Shown in pieces: positions 9,211-19,793 of a stretch of 64,000 bases of DNA. The DNA lies in contig JALQPE010001682.1 of NCBI GenBank assembly GCA_030407315.1, positions 19,607 through 83,606 on the forward strand, written 5' to 3'. Each line of letters begins with the position of its first letter. Position 1 is the stretch's first letter. The stretch comes from Asparagopsis taxiformis. Its lineage: Eukaryota > Rhodophyta > Florideophyceae > Bonnemaisoniales > Bonnemaisoniaceae. The notes beneath the pieces were generated by a model, which was not told the DNA's origin, made no database searches, and saw only the letters and a program-made list of their open reading frames with translations. Made by a program: the position numbers and the translations under genes.

Positions 9211-12174
9211 TTACTCCACCTGCATCTCTTCCAAACTGGCACCCAGGGATTGACAAACCTTCACAACCCTTTCCACACCAAAGTCACTCCGTTTCATCAG
9301 TAGCTTCACCACAGTCCTCGCTTCAATGTCCGCAAGCGCCTTTGATTCAACGCATCTCCATAATCCATCGGCACTTTCTAGGAATAGCTGTCCAATAGCA
9401 GCCAGGCATTCTACGACTGCTCCTGAAGCTGGATACTTTTGAAACACTTGTCGAATCGCTCGTCCGTCTGCTACAACCTGTAGCGCTCCAGCTGTAGAGA
9501 ATGGCCCTTTGCATGAGCACCAGCAATTTAGAACAGCTTCTCTTGAAATCACACTCAGCTCCGAGATCACAAATTCTCTGTTGCCACCGTTGACGTTACA
9601 GAGTACAGAGTGTAGTTGCTGCTCAACAAATGATGCTGCTGCAGTAAATGCTGCTGATGGTTCAATTTCTTGACTTTCAGACAATTCAATTCCATCTCCT
9701 GTCTCTTCATCACCGCATATATTTCCGTTCACCATAATGTACGCAGCAGTTGCCGCAGGAGTAGTTAGCATACCAAACAGACGAGATCGCACAGACTCAA
9801 TTGCTGCCCTCACACCTGTCTGCGCTTCCGTGCCAAGGTCTGACAATCCACTCGTCAGCACTCCATGCAACAATTCTCGCGTTTCTCGAGGTACCAGTTG
9901 TGCCAGCTCGGCATCGGATGTGAGCGAAGGACCACAAAGTTCTGAAATATGATCACTCAGTTCCAACGTTAACAGAAATTCATCAAGAACCTCGTTGGAC
10001 TTTGCCAGCACTTCCACAGCTTCAACATATGTTGTCAGTGGTGAGGAACCGCTGGTCCAAAGCTCGGGGGTTTTGGCATCGCTTTCGCACACTGGCAATA
10101 AATGCGTCGCAGCTTGTAACGAGGTTTCTGCGTTGGCCAAGTAGGTCATGACCAATGAGTCCAGAATTTCTCGCATAACCATTCTACGATCAGCAGTAGT
10201 GCGTGGGTGCTTGACTGAGAATCCTGCGACAGACCCGTCTTCATCAGTTGAGAGCCGTTTACTCTGTCCTTGCGGAAGAGGTTTTGAGCGTGCGTGATTA
10301 GTTGAAGGCATTCCAGTAGTCATGACTTGAGGTGTATGTTCTTCCTGCGGCTCACGTGTTGTACCTTTGTCTTGGTTCGTTTCAAGCATTTCTTCAGCTA
10401 CTGTCGTGCTTGATAGAACTGCAGCTGCTCGACAGAGAGCTTCGTAAGTGCTTTCAATTGCACTGCGAGTCATCTTTTCAAAGTTTGCCGAAATTGGAGT
10501 ATAGAACGTTCGGTAACGATGGTACACGTCTGCACTGCTCTTTTCTCTCGGCGCTAGCCGCGGTGCCTCAACCTCAATCCGCGTAATATCTGCGAAAGCT
10601 GCGGCTAACTGCTCATTAATCCATAATCTTTCTGAGCGTAAGTAACGTGACAGGTATTGGGTTGAAAACGATACATACGGATTTTCAGATGATCTGAAGA
10701 TGGAGAGCACATCGTCAACACCAGGAATTCGACATAGATCAATAAATTCTCCCTGCAATTTGAACAGGGATCTGAAAATATCTGCGCAGGCAACAAGGTA
10801 TCTTCTTCTTTCCGCCGTGCTTTGACGTATGTTTTCACGCCATGATTCATTAGTACCCGAGAGGTGCATCATCTTGAAGCGTTCGAAAGTGGCGTTCGTA
10901 TTAGCAGCGTCACCTGCACTGTCAATCTTTGCTTTTGCAGAAGCATCCGGGCGACCATTGTCATTCATGCTTATACTCGACTGAACATTTTCTTCGAGAG
11001 ATACAAGTATACTTTCAAGAACAACAATAATCTTCTTCTCTGCCAATATTCTCAAAAGAGAAGCCAATGGTCTGGCGGGATTACGAAAAGACTCGCAAAC
11101 CTTGGGAGTGACGCCTCTGATAGCGTTAACCGTTTCCCGACGCACGACACGAAAATGTTCTAAAGCTTCAATTGCGTCGACATCATCATGCTTGTCCTTC
11201 ATCTTAGGAATGACAATACGCTCATCTTCATCAAAAGAAAAGAGATGAGATACGTACGACTCAATGAAGGAGTTTAAAATACCGAGTTGTTCTGCCGCTA
11301 ATGAGCAATCTCTGATGACTTGAATATTGTCAGCCTGGACAGCTTCGATCATCCAGGTCTCTACGGATGTAGCCAGCTCACTTTCACAACGCGCCATTTC
11401 TTCACGTGCGACAGTCATATCTTCTGGAGAAAGTACAGCAGCTAGAGAACCATCCTCGATAAGGATACGGGCGTTTGAGAGCAACTTGCTGACGTGAACG
11501 GCGTCCAATTCCCCACTCTCTAGAGTGAGTAGGCACACTAGATCACGTGCGTCCTGTAATGTGGTGAGGGTAGTTGCAGCTGTTTGGAGAGCAAGAACAT
11601 CATTCGTGAGGGCAGCTGAAGCATGGCGGCCTACATCGCCGAAGGTGGCGATATGGGATGAGACGGCATCGGCAGTACGCGCAAGTTGCTCACGCTTTTT
11701 CGCGGAGAGATGGAGAGCCTTTCGGAGGTCATCGCGAGCAATCTCTTCGTCTCTGCGAGAGATATCGCGCTTCTTACGGAGTGCCGATTCTACGGTATCG
11801 AGGGCAGCGAGAGCTGCGTCAGCATCGAAGGAGTCATCTAGTAACGGAAGGTGGGAGGGACGGGACGTGTTATCGGAACGATGTTTCAAAGCTCGCTGCA
11901 GGAAATGGTGAGCGCTAAAGGTTGGAGATGAGAGTTCTGGAGCGGCGAGCCATGAAGCGGGCTCGAATTGCGGATTTGGAGGTTGGCGAAATTGCGGAGG
12001 TTGGCGCGAGTAAACGGAAGGGAATGTAGGAGAAAAGGGTGTTGTGGTGTACTGCGGGTAGTTAGAATCACGTTGGGTGGGAGAAATGACGGAATCATGT
12101 ATTGACGGAGCCCGCGTTATACGAAAAGCATTAGGTTCTTCACCACTTGTTAGGTTTCGACGGCCACCCTTCAT
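9211..12174 (-). CDS. SEC10: Exocyst complex component Sec10-like
   Basis: A 987-aa protein. The start is the ATG at 12174, because the 17-codon extension upstream begins with TTG. The order matches Sec10/EXOC5: a low-complexity N-terminus, a coiled-coil region (about 120-200) with the Sec10-like phrase SSHIATFGDVGRHASAAL, then TTLQDARDLVCLL, and a helical repeat body containing SFIESYVSHLF. Sec10 is a core subunit of the octameric exocyst that tethers secretory vesicles to the plasma membrane. The protein is longer than the human (708 aa) and yeast (871 aa) forms, mainly through disordered N-terminal and central (about 615-665, Thr/Ser/Gln-rich) insertions. The family assignment rests on a few phrases and the architecture. 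Intronless, with a divergent promoter shared with the UTP17/WDR75 gene. Confidence 0.7.
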   Translation of the reverse strand: MKGGRRNLTSGEEPNAFRITRAPSIHDSVISPTQRDSNYPQYTTTPFSPTFPSVYSRQPPQFRQPPNPQFEPASWLAAPELSSPTFSAHHFLQRALKHRSDNTSRPSHLPLLDDSFDADAALAALDTVESALRKKRDISRRDEEIARDDLRKALHLSAKKREQLARTADAVSSHIATFGDVGRHASAALTNDVLALQTAATTLTTLQDARDLVCLLTLESGELDAVHVSKLLSNARILIEDGSLAAVLSPEDMTVAREEMARCESELATSVETWMIEAVQADNIQVIRDCSLAAEQLGILNSFIESYVSHLFSFDEDERIVIPKMKDKHDDVDAIEALEHFRVVRRETVNAIRGVTPKVCESFRNPARPLASLLRILAEKKIIVVLESILVSLEENVQSSISMNDNGRPDASAKAKIDSAGDAANTNATFERFKMMHLSGTNESWRENIRQSTAERRRYLVACADIFRSLFKLQGEFIDLCRIPGVDDVLSIFRSSENPYVSFSTQYLSRYLRSERLWINEQLAAAFADITRIEVEAPRLAPREKSSADVYHRYRTFYTPISANFEKMTRSAIESTYEALCRAAAVLSSTTVAEEMLETNQDKGTTREPQEEHTPQVMTTGMPSTNHARSKPLPQGQSKRLSTDEDGSVAGFSVKHPRTTADRRMVMREILDSLVMTYLANAETSLQAATHLLPVCESDAKTPELWTSGSSPLTTYVEAVEVLAKSNEVLDEFLLTLELSDHISELCGPSLTSDAELAQLVPRETRELLHGVLTSGLSDLGTEAQTGVRAAIESVRSRLFGMLTTPAATAAYIMVNGNICGDEETGDGIELSESQEIEPSAAFTAAASFVEQQLHSVLCNVNGGNREFVISELSVISREAVLNCWCSCKGPFSTAGALQVVADGRAIRQVFQKYPASGAVVECLAAIGQLFLESADGLWRCVESKALADIEARTVVKLLMKRSDFGVERVVKVCQSLGASLEEMQVE

Positions 12175-12528
12175 AGTTTGTAGAAGTTTCTGTGATGGTT
12201 TGAAGATGAAAGCATGTTTGTTCAACTTTGCGAGTATCTACGGCAAGCGCTTAGAAAGTGTAAACATCAACATGGTCAGTTGCGAAACCCTTGTGGCGTC
12301 AATGTTGCGATGGAATATTATTGGCTGTCAGAATTTATCATATCATTTCCGACAGCTTATGAGGAAGTGACACCTGTCTATGTATTGCATTGAGAACTTC
12401 GTACAACTTGGTGCTTTGTCCCGTGTGGGGTTCGGAGTTCATGCCCTACGCCGCCGCCGATGCGCAGAGAACACCTTTTTTCGACCATCGTCCACTTCAA
12501 TCTCTGCAAACTCGGACGCTACTAGAGA
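12175..12528. promoter_or_regulatory. Divergent promoter region, SEC10 / UTP17
   Basis: 354 bp between two head-to-head start codons. No TATA box is obvious. It is likely a shared bidirectional promoter in this compact genome. Confidence 0.45.
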
Positions 12529-15441
12529 ATGACCTCAACCCATATCGGAGGAATCATTGCCGCGACCCCCGCCGCATGGGTGTCGTCGCAGCAGCACATC
12601 GTAGTGCCATTCGGCCGCATCCTCCGCGTATTCCGCTACAATGACGGCAGCCTTCAAACAGCGACAACTCTACGCGGCCATTCCGCAGCAGTAGTAGCTG
12701 TCGTGCAGGCTGGTACTATGCGCATAGCGTCCGCATCCTTAGATGGAACTGTGCGTATATGGGATGCCGATGAAGGCACCTGTCTTCGTACTATCGATCT
12801 CGGCCAGCCTCTTTCCGATATGTCCTCCATTCACCCTGATCGTCTTGTATGTGTTGGATCTCGAAGTGTCGTTCTTCTTTCACTCGCTTTTATGGACAGT
12901 GCCGTGGATGTCACCAAACAAAAAATTCGAACAGCGTTGTTTTCCAATATGCCAATCGTTTCGACGTCTCCAAGAATTGCCGCTTCTTCCGCTGGTGAAA
13001 TTGTCGCGATGATCGACGCTAATATCCTCCACATAACTACAATCTCCGAAAACCCGCCCCCTATCGCTAGAGCCATTTTTCCGTTTCATCTTTCCGCAGT
13101 TGCAGTTAGCCGCGATGCTGCTTTGCTTGCATTGGCTGATCACAGCGGGAGAATTTATGTCGTGTCCAACCCTACGCACCATTTTGCTAATCGCCAAGGC
13201 AATGGCAGGATTAATCTGTCTATGTCAGATCTCAGCCCTTCAACCTTGCATTGGCATGCGTCTGCTGTACATGCACTCGCATTTTCGGAGGATAACGACC
13301 TCTTACTCTCTGGCGGAAATGAGGCGGTTCTTGTGTCTTGGAATATGACACACTCTCTCTTGGGTTCGCGTACTTTCCTTCCGCGCCTCTGTGCCCCTAT
13401 TCTCGGTATATCGTTTTCACCAGACCAGTTGATGTATACACTTACCCATTCTGATAATTCGGTTCGTCTTATCAATCAGGGCACCGGCGTTTTAGCTGCC
13501 ACAGTTCGCGGAATCTCAACTCCAATTCCAACTGCACGTATTCTGGATCCACTGACCCATATGACAGCAACAACAGTGCCAGAGTACATTCGCCATTTTC
13601 GCGTATCCACTGAACCTGGCTGCAATGGGAACATACTGGTCACTGGCAATGGGGGAGATGCCCAAGTTTTCAATGTATACAAAGGTCAACATGTTGGGGA
13701 TCTTCCAATTCTACTGCGAAACATGGTCTTCGAGGCACAAAAATCCACCCGGAGCAATAATACCCAACCAGCTAATGTCAGTCACGTAAGAATACATCCC
13801 TCTCGTAAATTCATGGCATCTGTGGATTTCCAGGCCTTCCGGACTACTTCTTCAAAACAATTTGGGATAGAGCGGTTTATAACAACGCTCCGTATCTGGG
13901 AGCGCGAGAACCTAGAGGACGAGTTCTCACAAGTTTCTGTGGAACCTCAGCCCCATGGCTTTGAAGGTAAAGTGTCTTGCATGTGTTTCCATCCGTTCCT
14001 ACCAATTTTGGCAACGGCCTCTCGAAAGGGAACGTTCAAGCTCTGGAGAGCTACGGTGTCTGAAAAGACTGGAGCGCGTTCCTGGAGATGTGAAGCAGAA
14101 CTAGGACACAAGCGTTTATCGTGCAATGCACTTTCGTTTTCACCGGACGGTTCTATTCTTGCCGTCGCTGCAGAAAACATTTTGACATTGTGGCATGTAG
14201 CCAATCTCCACAAGGAGAATATCGATTCGAATTCACGTGATTACGACGGCTTTCTCGGTCGGCCAAATGAAGTATCTGCGGCCTCATTGCGAGTGAGCCT
14301 CCTGCATACTCTTGTTCATCCCCCACTTGAAGAAAGTATCCAAGCTGTTTCATTTGCCTCAAGCAGAATGCCTTTGGTTATCGCTGCAACCGATTCAGGA
14401 GTCTATGTCTGGCATACCCTAACTCAAGGGATATGGTGGTCCTCGCGAGTTCGAATGAAAGCCCGACTCATGGTAACAGATGAACATACGGATCAATTTG
14501 CTATCACAGTAGAAGTACCCGCGCTTGATATGGACATTGAACAGGGAGGAAAGGATATCGAGAGTGATAAGCAATGTGAGGATATTGACCTGGAAACAAA
14601 GGGAAATCAGGACAATGATATGGGGGTCGAGAGTGAGTCAATGAAGGGCGCAAATGGCTTGAAAGTCGGAAGGAATAGTACACCTGTGAGACGTCGTTCG
14701 AAGCCGAGGATATCCACAGGTACAAGGAAAACTCCAAAGCCTTCCTTGAGCAGAAAGCAATCAGTCGATACAGCAATCGCCGTTTTTAATGCGGCTTCTC
14801 CCATTCCCACTGTTGTGGCTAGACTACCAGCCGGTGTGACTGTTGCTGCAATGGCTTTTGTTCCAACTCCCGGTAGCGCGGAGGGAACCCCCTCACCCCT
14901 TGTGTGCATTGATTCAAATATGGAAGTCAGCTTCTACAGTACTGGACAGAGTTCAGAAACATTGTCTTGCCTGACTGGTGAAACAGAAGTTGAAGCACTG
15001 AATTCTATCCAGTCGAATGATGACAATCTGGCAAGATTATTGGGAGCATCATGGGATCGCCAAGCAAAAACTTCAAGCACTATATCAGATGGCGATGAAC
15101 AGGAAGATGATAGGAGCGATCATTTGGAAATGGAATCGTCACTGATGTCGCAGGCATTTTCGAAAGTTTTCGATGGACCGGTTCACATCCAGGCTCCAGT
15201 ATCCTCAATAGCACTTGATTTTGTTCGCGAGCTGCTGCCTAGTGCTTCATCTGCAGAGCAAAGCGAAGATGCAGAGCAGACGGGATCTCTGGGTACAACT
15301 GAAGAGGACAAGCCAAAAGGTTTAGATCTCAGTAATGCCCCCGTACAAGCTCCTAGATTAGCACGGGATCCACGAGTAGAGAGAGAATACCGAGCCTGTA
15401 GTGAGCTTTGTGCAAAACTTGTTGAACCTTACCTAACGTGA
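12529..15441 (+). CDS. UTP17: UTP17/NAN1 (WDR75) small-subunit processome WD-repeat protein
   Basis: A 970-aa protein starting at ATG 12529. Two WD-repeat arrays are visible: the N-terminal one includes LRGHSAAVVAV and DGTVRIWDADEG (about 45-85), then WHASAVHALAFSEDNDLLLS and the diagnostic FLPRLCAPILGISFSPDQ / LTHSDNSVRLIN phrases (about 240-330). A second array runs to about residue 640. A charged tail with an SRKQ/RRRSKPR basic patch and a conserved-looking C-terminal helix follow. The WDR75 family belongs to the t-UTP subcomplex, which couples Pol I transcription to 18S pre-rRNA processing in the nucleolus. The length is close to yeast Nan1 (896 aa) and human WDR75 (830 aa). Intronless. 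Confidence 0.82.
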   Translation: MTSTHIGGIIAATPAAWVSSQQHIVVPFGRILRVFRYNDGSLQTATTLRGHSAAVVAVVQAGTMRIASASLDGTVRIWDADEGTCLRTIDLGQPLSDMSSIHPDRLVCVGSRSVVLLSLAFMDSAVDVTKQKIRTALFSNMPIVSTSPRIAASSAGEIVAMIDANILHITTISENPPPIARAIFPFHLSAVAVSRDAALLALADHSGRIYVVSNPTHHFANRQGNGRINLSMSDLSPSTLHWHASAVHALAFSEDNDLLLSGGNEAVLVSWNMTHSLLGSRTFLPRLCAPILGISFSPDQLMYTLTHSDNSVRLINQGTGVLAATVRGISTPIPTARILDPLTHMTATTVPEYIRHFRVSTEPGCNGNILVTGNGGDAQVFNVYKGQHVGDLPILLRNMVFEAQKSTRSNNTQPANVSHVRIHPSRKFMASVDFQAFRTTSSKQFGIERFITTLRIWERENLEDEFSQVSVEPQPHGFEGKVSCMCFHPFLPILATASRKGTFKLWRATVSEKTGARSWRCEAELGHKRLSCNALSFSPDGSILAVAAENILTLWHVANLHKENIDSNSRDYDGFLGRPNEVSAASLRVSLLHTLVHPPLEESIQAVSFASSRMPLVIAATDSGVYVWHTLTQGIWWSSRVRMKARLMVTDEHTDQFAITVEVPALDMDIEQGGKDIESDKQCEDIDLETKGNQDNDMGVESESMKGANGLKVGRNSTPVRRRSKPRISTGTRKTPKPSLSRKQSVDTAIAVFNAASPIPTVVARLPAGVTVAAMAFVPTPGSAEGTPSPLVCIDSNMEVSFYSTGQSSETLSCLTGETEVEALNSIQSNDDNLARLLGASWDRQAKTSSTISDGDEQEDDRSDHLEMESSLMSQAFSKVFDGPVHIQAPVSSIALDFVRELLPSASSAEQSEDAEQTGSLGTTEEDKPKGLDLSNAPVQAPRLARDPRVEREYRACSELCAKLVEPYLT

Positions 15442-15746
15442 ACGCGATGCGATCTGTAAATGGAATGTATATATCGGTTCTCGAGCAGTTGTTGCAAGAC
15501 CAAGAGTGAATAACATGGTGGTAAAGACATAAGTGTCGAAGACTTTATGCATTTGGCACATTTAGAACTTTGGTGCCAGCAACATGTGTTATGCTACTCT
15601 ACGATATGTAATAGCGGAGACATATTAATCTGGACGCATCACTTGCAGAAAGGGTGCCATGTTGCGTCGCGATCTCAACGACTGTGTTCTCATATCAAGT
15701 GCACATCACGCCATAGGTGTTCACAATTTCTGCAAGGGACATGACA
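15442..15746. other. Convergent 3' intergenic region
   Basis: 305 bp between the stop codons of the UTP17 gene and the Bub2-like gene. I see nothing distinctive. A small GGAAGGA/TCCTTCC hairpin lies inside the adjacent Bub2-like 3' end, near 15780-15800. Confidence 0.4.
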
Positions 15747-16853
15747 CTATGATGGAGATTTGTATTCGTCTTGTGATTGCTGGAAGGAACTACTCCTTCC
15801 TAACCGATCTTTCCGTGAGCCTAGGCGCCTTTTGTCAGGAAACTTTGACACATCCTTTAGATTCATTTCGACAGTTTCCAAGTCGACATTGTCAAACGGG
15901 TCTTGGTAGTTAGAGGGGTCTGAGTCATCTCTCGATGATAGAGTAGATGGGTGGTTCGCATGAGCTAGCAGCTCGCTGTACAAGTCTGGATCTAGCTGGT
16001 TTGTCAAGGGAACCGCTCTAGCAAGAACAGTTTCGGCATCTAGACCTAGGCCTTGCTCCATTTCACGAGTAGTGAGCGGCGCAGCGGCGGTCTTCTTTGC
16101 AGTTTCCAGAATATTGGGGCCGGAAATAAGCAGTCTTGCAAGAGTGAATAGTATGTGCATGTGAATACCGAATGCCAAGAGAATATCCCATAGACGAACG
16201 GTATCTGACATTGGTTGAACGCACGCTCCTAGTGAGGAAATGGAGGAAAAGGCATAGAGCTCCGACTTGAGGCCGTGGTTTGCCAGGACTTTGTGCAGAT
16301 CTGGCTCCGTGGCACTCAAACACTTATCGAGCAAAGCACAGCCTTCATGAGCGGCCGAGTAGCGTTTCACGTAGAGTGGCACTTTCTGCTGCAGAAAAAT
16401 GCGAAAGCAATGAAAGGCGTCCGGCTCCGGCATGACGTAGAGGAACGGGGCGGCCAGTAGACTCATGCTTTGGGCATAGACGCCTCTCTTATTTCCGCAA
16501 GCGCGCACATAGGCGTTCAACAGGCGTATGATCTTCTCGTTTGGCACGCGAGCGATAAAGTCTTCACTGTTGGAAAAGGTGCGTCGAGCGTCCTCGCGTA
16601 CGCGCGAATCATCGGACGAAGGACCCTGCTGCACAAAGGTGGCGTACTCGTCCACTTCGACGATGCCGACACCGAGGAGCGCCTTCCACACTAGGCCGCG
16701 TAGGGAGCATCGACCAAATTCTGCAGTACTGAGCGCGTTGGCATCGTGCGGCAAACCCTCCAGTAGCAGCAAGCGACACAGCGCGTCGCGACTTGTGTTG
16801 GTACTGAGAGCGATGCGATATCGCTCACGCAGCGCTGCATCACTAGAGCCCAT
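15747..16853 (-). CDS. BUB2: Bub2-like TBC-domain Rab-family GTPase-activating protein
   Basis: A 368-aa protein with ATG at 16853. The TBC domain shows both catalytic fingers: the arginine finger in VREDARRTF (Arg91, matching the IxxDxxR pattern) and the glutamine finger in GVYAQSMSLLAAPF (Gln128). LRGLVWKALLGV precedes them, as in Bub2/Cdc16. Size (yeast Bub2 is 306 aa) and the short N-terminus before LRGLVWK favour Bub2 over larger TBC1D proteins. Bub2 acts with Bfa1 as the GAP for the Tem1 GTPase in the mitotic-exit checkpoint; that pathway is inferred here, not seen. The C-terminal ~60 residues are a charged Ser/Asp-rich tail. Intronless. Confidence 0.7.
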   Translation of the reverse strand: MGSSDAALRERYRIALSTNTSRDALCRLLLLEGLPHDANALSTAEFGRCSLRGLVWKALLGVGIVEVDEYATFVQQGPSSDDSRVREDARRTFSNSEDFIARVPNEKIIRLLNAYVRACGNKRGVYAQSMSLLAAPFLYVMPEPDAFHCFRIFLQQKVPLYVKRYSAAHEGCALLDKCLSATEPDLHKVLANHGLKSELYAFSSISSLGACVQPMSDTVRLWDILLAFGIHMHILFTLARLLISGPNILETAKKTAAAPLTTREMEQGLGLDAETVLARAVPLTNQLDPDLYSELLAHANHPSTLSSRDDSDPSNYQDPFDNVDLETVEMNLKDVSKFPDKRRLGSRKDRLGRSSSFQQSQDEYKSPS

Positions 16854-17098
16854 GCTGGGCTTGGCAGTAAATTAGAACATTGCGCTCAGAAGATGATAGG
16901 CGCGTTTTGACATCGAGCGCATTGCGCGTGGCGGCGCAGGACAGCACTGCGAATAGGCTGCGATCGAGTCATTGGTGGCACGTACCGTTCCATTTTGACA
17001 TTTTATTTCTCTGCTCATTTCAATTTTCTCAACTCCATCCGCATCGTGCGCGACGCAACGCGACGCGACGCAACGCCTCTGCTATTTCTACTCTGACT

Positions 17099-19070
17099 TC
17101 ATCGACGACTTCGTCCACGCTTTTGCGCAATCTGTGCTTTCGCAAATTCCTTCTCCAATTCCGCCTCTCGTGCTAGTTCAGCTTCCAATTCTTCTAATTC
17201 TTTCAGGCTTGGCTTGATTTCCCAATACCGCTTGAACGCCCATTCAAATGCAATCCTTCTAAGCGTCTTTCCCCCTTCGCCAAGAGCCTCGTGAACCTCT
17301 CCCATCCAGTACGGTCGAGTTCGTTCGAAAAAGTCTTTTAGCGATTCGTTCACCAACGGAGTAAAGTGGTCCGTCTCCGGCTGCAAAACTCTCTCCTGTA
17401 AACGTCTACGACGCCCGCCCCGACGACGTTTTCTGTCCTCAGCTTCCTCCTCCTCTTCGCTTTCTTCAACCTCTTCTTCCTCCTCCTCCTCTTCTTCCTC
17501 CTCTTCATCATCAGACGCTACCCACTCCGCGCATTCTGCACTCATTTCCTTCAACATATGAAACTCCTCAAGCTTGTTCAGGTCAATAGACCAGATATCA
17601 TCCAGTGTGATTTCCTGATCACTTTTTTCTACGACGCCACCAACAATGTACATAACATTCCGTTGAATTACTGTCATTGCATTGAATCGGCCACAAGGAA
17701 GACATTCCTTTTCAGACATCAACTCAGCTTCTAATTCTGCTGTATCAATCTCAGTCTCATCGTCGTCCTCTTCCATATCATTATCAGCTTTTTGCACTGT
17801 CTGCACAACCTCCTCTTCCCCTTCTGCATCATTTTCTTTGTCCTTCTTTCTGCGACGACGTCCCTTCTTGCCTTTCTTCTTACGGAGAGTCATAGGGAAC
17901 CATTTCTTGCGTTCAAGGTTGAGTGCAAACATATCGTTATAGAATACAGACTCCAAATCCTCTTCTGTTTCGTCATCTTCAACACCACCAAACAATACAG
18001 CATTATTCTTATGCAGTACCATAGAAAACCCAGCGCGTCGCGAAGGCCCGTAGCCAGTTCTCTTAACTTTCTGCCATTTCATTGTTTGGGCAGAGAGTTT
18101 ATAGGAATCCTGGAGGACCACTCCACGGGCAACCATTGCTTCTTCAATGGCACTGCCGCCCTTCTTCTTACCCTTGTGAGTAACATTCTTTGCCTTGGCA
18201 GCAGCTTCACGACAATAGCCACCATATAAGTAGATATCAGGTCCAGTGACTACCCACTGGAAACCGGAACGTGGCGACGGCACAATATCAATAGCAGAAG
18301 TTTCTACCTTTGTCCACTTGAGATCATCCAAAGATAGGTCAACGTAGTACATATCGTTGAGATACTTATTTTCGAATCCATTGTCATAGAAACCACCAAA
18401 GACAATAAGCTTGTTCTCTGCTACGCACATGCGATGGCCTGATCTGGCAGAAGGACCACCGCGAATTTCAATGCGTTCCCAGCCCATGTCGTTGAGATCC
18501 AATCGCCAAAGATCACGGTAATGTCTGTACTGACTGAGACTAGGGTTACTGAATTCACCGCCGAATATGTACATGAATTCACGATGAAGGGCGGCAGCGT
18601 GAGAACTTCGAGGTGGAGGTCTATTAGGAGAGTCGTATCGCGTCCAAGAATTCTTTTCCACATTGTAGGTATACAACTCACTGAAGAAAGCGGCACGGTC
18701 CCCTGTGTATCGCTCCCCGCCGAACTGGATGAGCTCGGACTCATTGATAGGATTTGCGACAAGCGTAAAAGCAGCGCGGGGAGACGGAGGATCAACATTT
18801 GGTATTTCAGCTATGGCCACTGCTTCTGCTTCTTTGGCCAGGATCTCAGCTAAAATTGCTTCCACATCCTAAACAAAACGGAGACAAATATGTAAAGGAG
18901 TTGCAAGTTAGATTAGAATTGCCATGAGAAGGGACATGGAGGTGAAGCAGTCAGCGTACTTCTCCATCTGCAGCACGGGCCTTTTTGTCAGCCTTTTCTG
19001 CCTTCTTTGCAGCCTTTGCCTCTGTTTTGGCTTTACCGAGCCCCTTCTTCTTCTTGTCCTTCTTTCCCAT
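17099..19070 (-). CDS. KLHDC4: KLHDC4-type kelch-repeat protein (two exons)
   Basis: Exon 1 is 18960-19070 (37 codons, starting MGKKDKKKKGLGKAK) and exon 2 is 17099-18868 (589 codons plus stop), giving 626 aa. The exon 1 Lys/Ala-rich start matches the MGKKGKK-type N-terminus of animal KLHDC4, and the join A-D-G-E|D-V-E-A is in phase 0. Kelch repeats are clear from about residue 70: LIQFGGERYTG, FMYIFGGEF, RSGHRMCVAENKLIVFGGF, DIYLYGGY, NAVLFGGV and VMYIVGGV. An acidic poly-Glu stretch (about 500-530) and a C-terminal helical domain resembling DUF4110 follow. The family is conserved in eukaryotes; its molecular role is poorly defined. The 91-nt intron has a GTACGC donor and a TTTAG acceptor. 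Confidence 0.85.
18869..18959 (-). other. Intron of KLHDC4, 91 nt
   Basis: On the minus strand the donor GAA|GTACGC and acceptor TTTTGTTTAG|GAT keep phase 0. Without splicing, the downstream ORF would have to start at GTG. Confidence 0.8.
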
Positions 19071-19277
19071 GTCGAACCAAACAACTCGAATGAAATAAAA
19101 AAAACCAGGCGTAGATGCAGGAGTGACTGAAAACAGAAAAGTACGGCTCGGACTGTCGCGCCGTGTCACAATGCAGAAGTAGATACCGAATTAAGTCGAA
19201 ATTTGCGTATTTTATTTGGACCATCCTGAGATTATTGATGCCAAAGTCATTCTCGCTGCCTTTGCGTCTCCGGAGTC

Positions 19278-19622
19278 ATGACTTCGCCACTCACAACCCA
19301 TGTGCTAGACACTTCATCAGGTTCACCGGCATCTGGTATCAACTTGGTATTATATCGAGAGGAATCTGACGGCTCGCAAACTATTCTGCGAAACGCTACA
19401 TGCGATCGTGATGGAAGAGTGAAGGATCTCATCACAAAGCAGCATTGGGTTACTGGTACATATCGCATTCGTTTTATGGCGGAAGAATATTTTCAAGCAC
19501 AACAGAAACAATGCTTCTACCCTTACTGTGATATCACATTCAAAGTCGTTGAGACTTCTAGCCATTATCACGTTCCGTTATTGCTCAGCCCGTTCGGCTT
19601 CACGACTTACCGCGGTAGCTAA
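19278..19622 (+). CDS. uraH: 5-hydroxyisourate hydrolase (transthyretin-like)
   Basis: A 114-aa protein, the usual length of HIUase, starting at ATG 19278. It begins with the THVLDTSSGSPASG motif and ends with the family signature FTTYRGS; YRGS is the hallmark that separates HIUase from transthyretin. The active-site His (in THVLD), Arg (in GTYRIRF) and His (in SSHYHVPLLLSPFG) are present. It hydrolyses 5-hydroxyisourate to OHCU in urate degradation. No PTS2-like or other targeting extension is visible, so cytosolic localisation is inferred. It is divergent from KLHDC4 with 207 bp between the starts. Confidence 0.93.
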   Translation: MTSPLTTHVLDTSSGSPASGINLVLYREESDGSQTILRNATCDRDGRVKDLITKQHWVTGTYRIRFMAEEYFQAQQKQCFYPYCDITFKVVETSSHYHVPLLLSPFGFTTYRGS

Positions 19623-19793
19623 AGCGACCGATTGTTTACCATATGTGCAATGAAATCAAATTGGATAAACTGTACAAGTGTTGTATACATTTCTCGATCC
19701 GGCTGCTTTGAGCTTCAAACCATGTACTTTCCATGTCTCGTCGTGTCTACATCTGTTCCAAAGTGTGCGTCGGGTAAAACTTTGTGTTATTCA

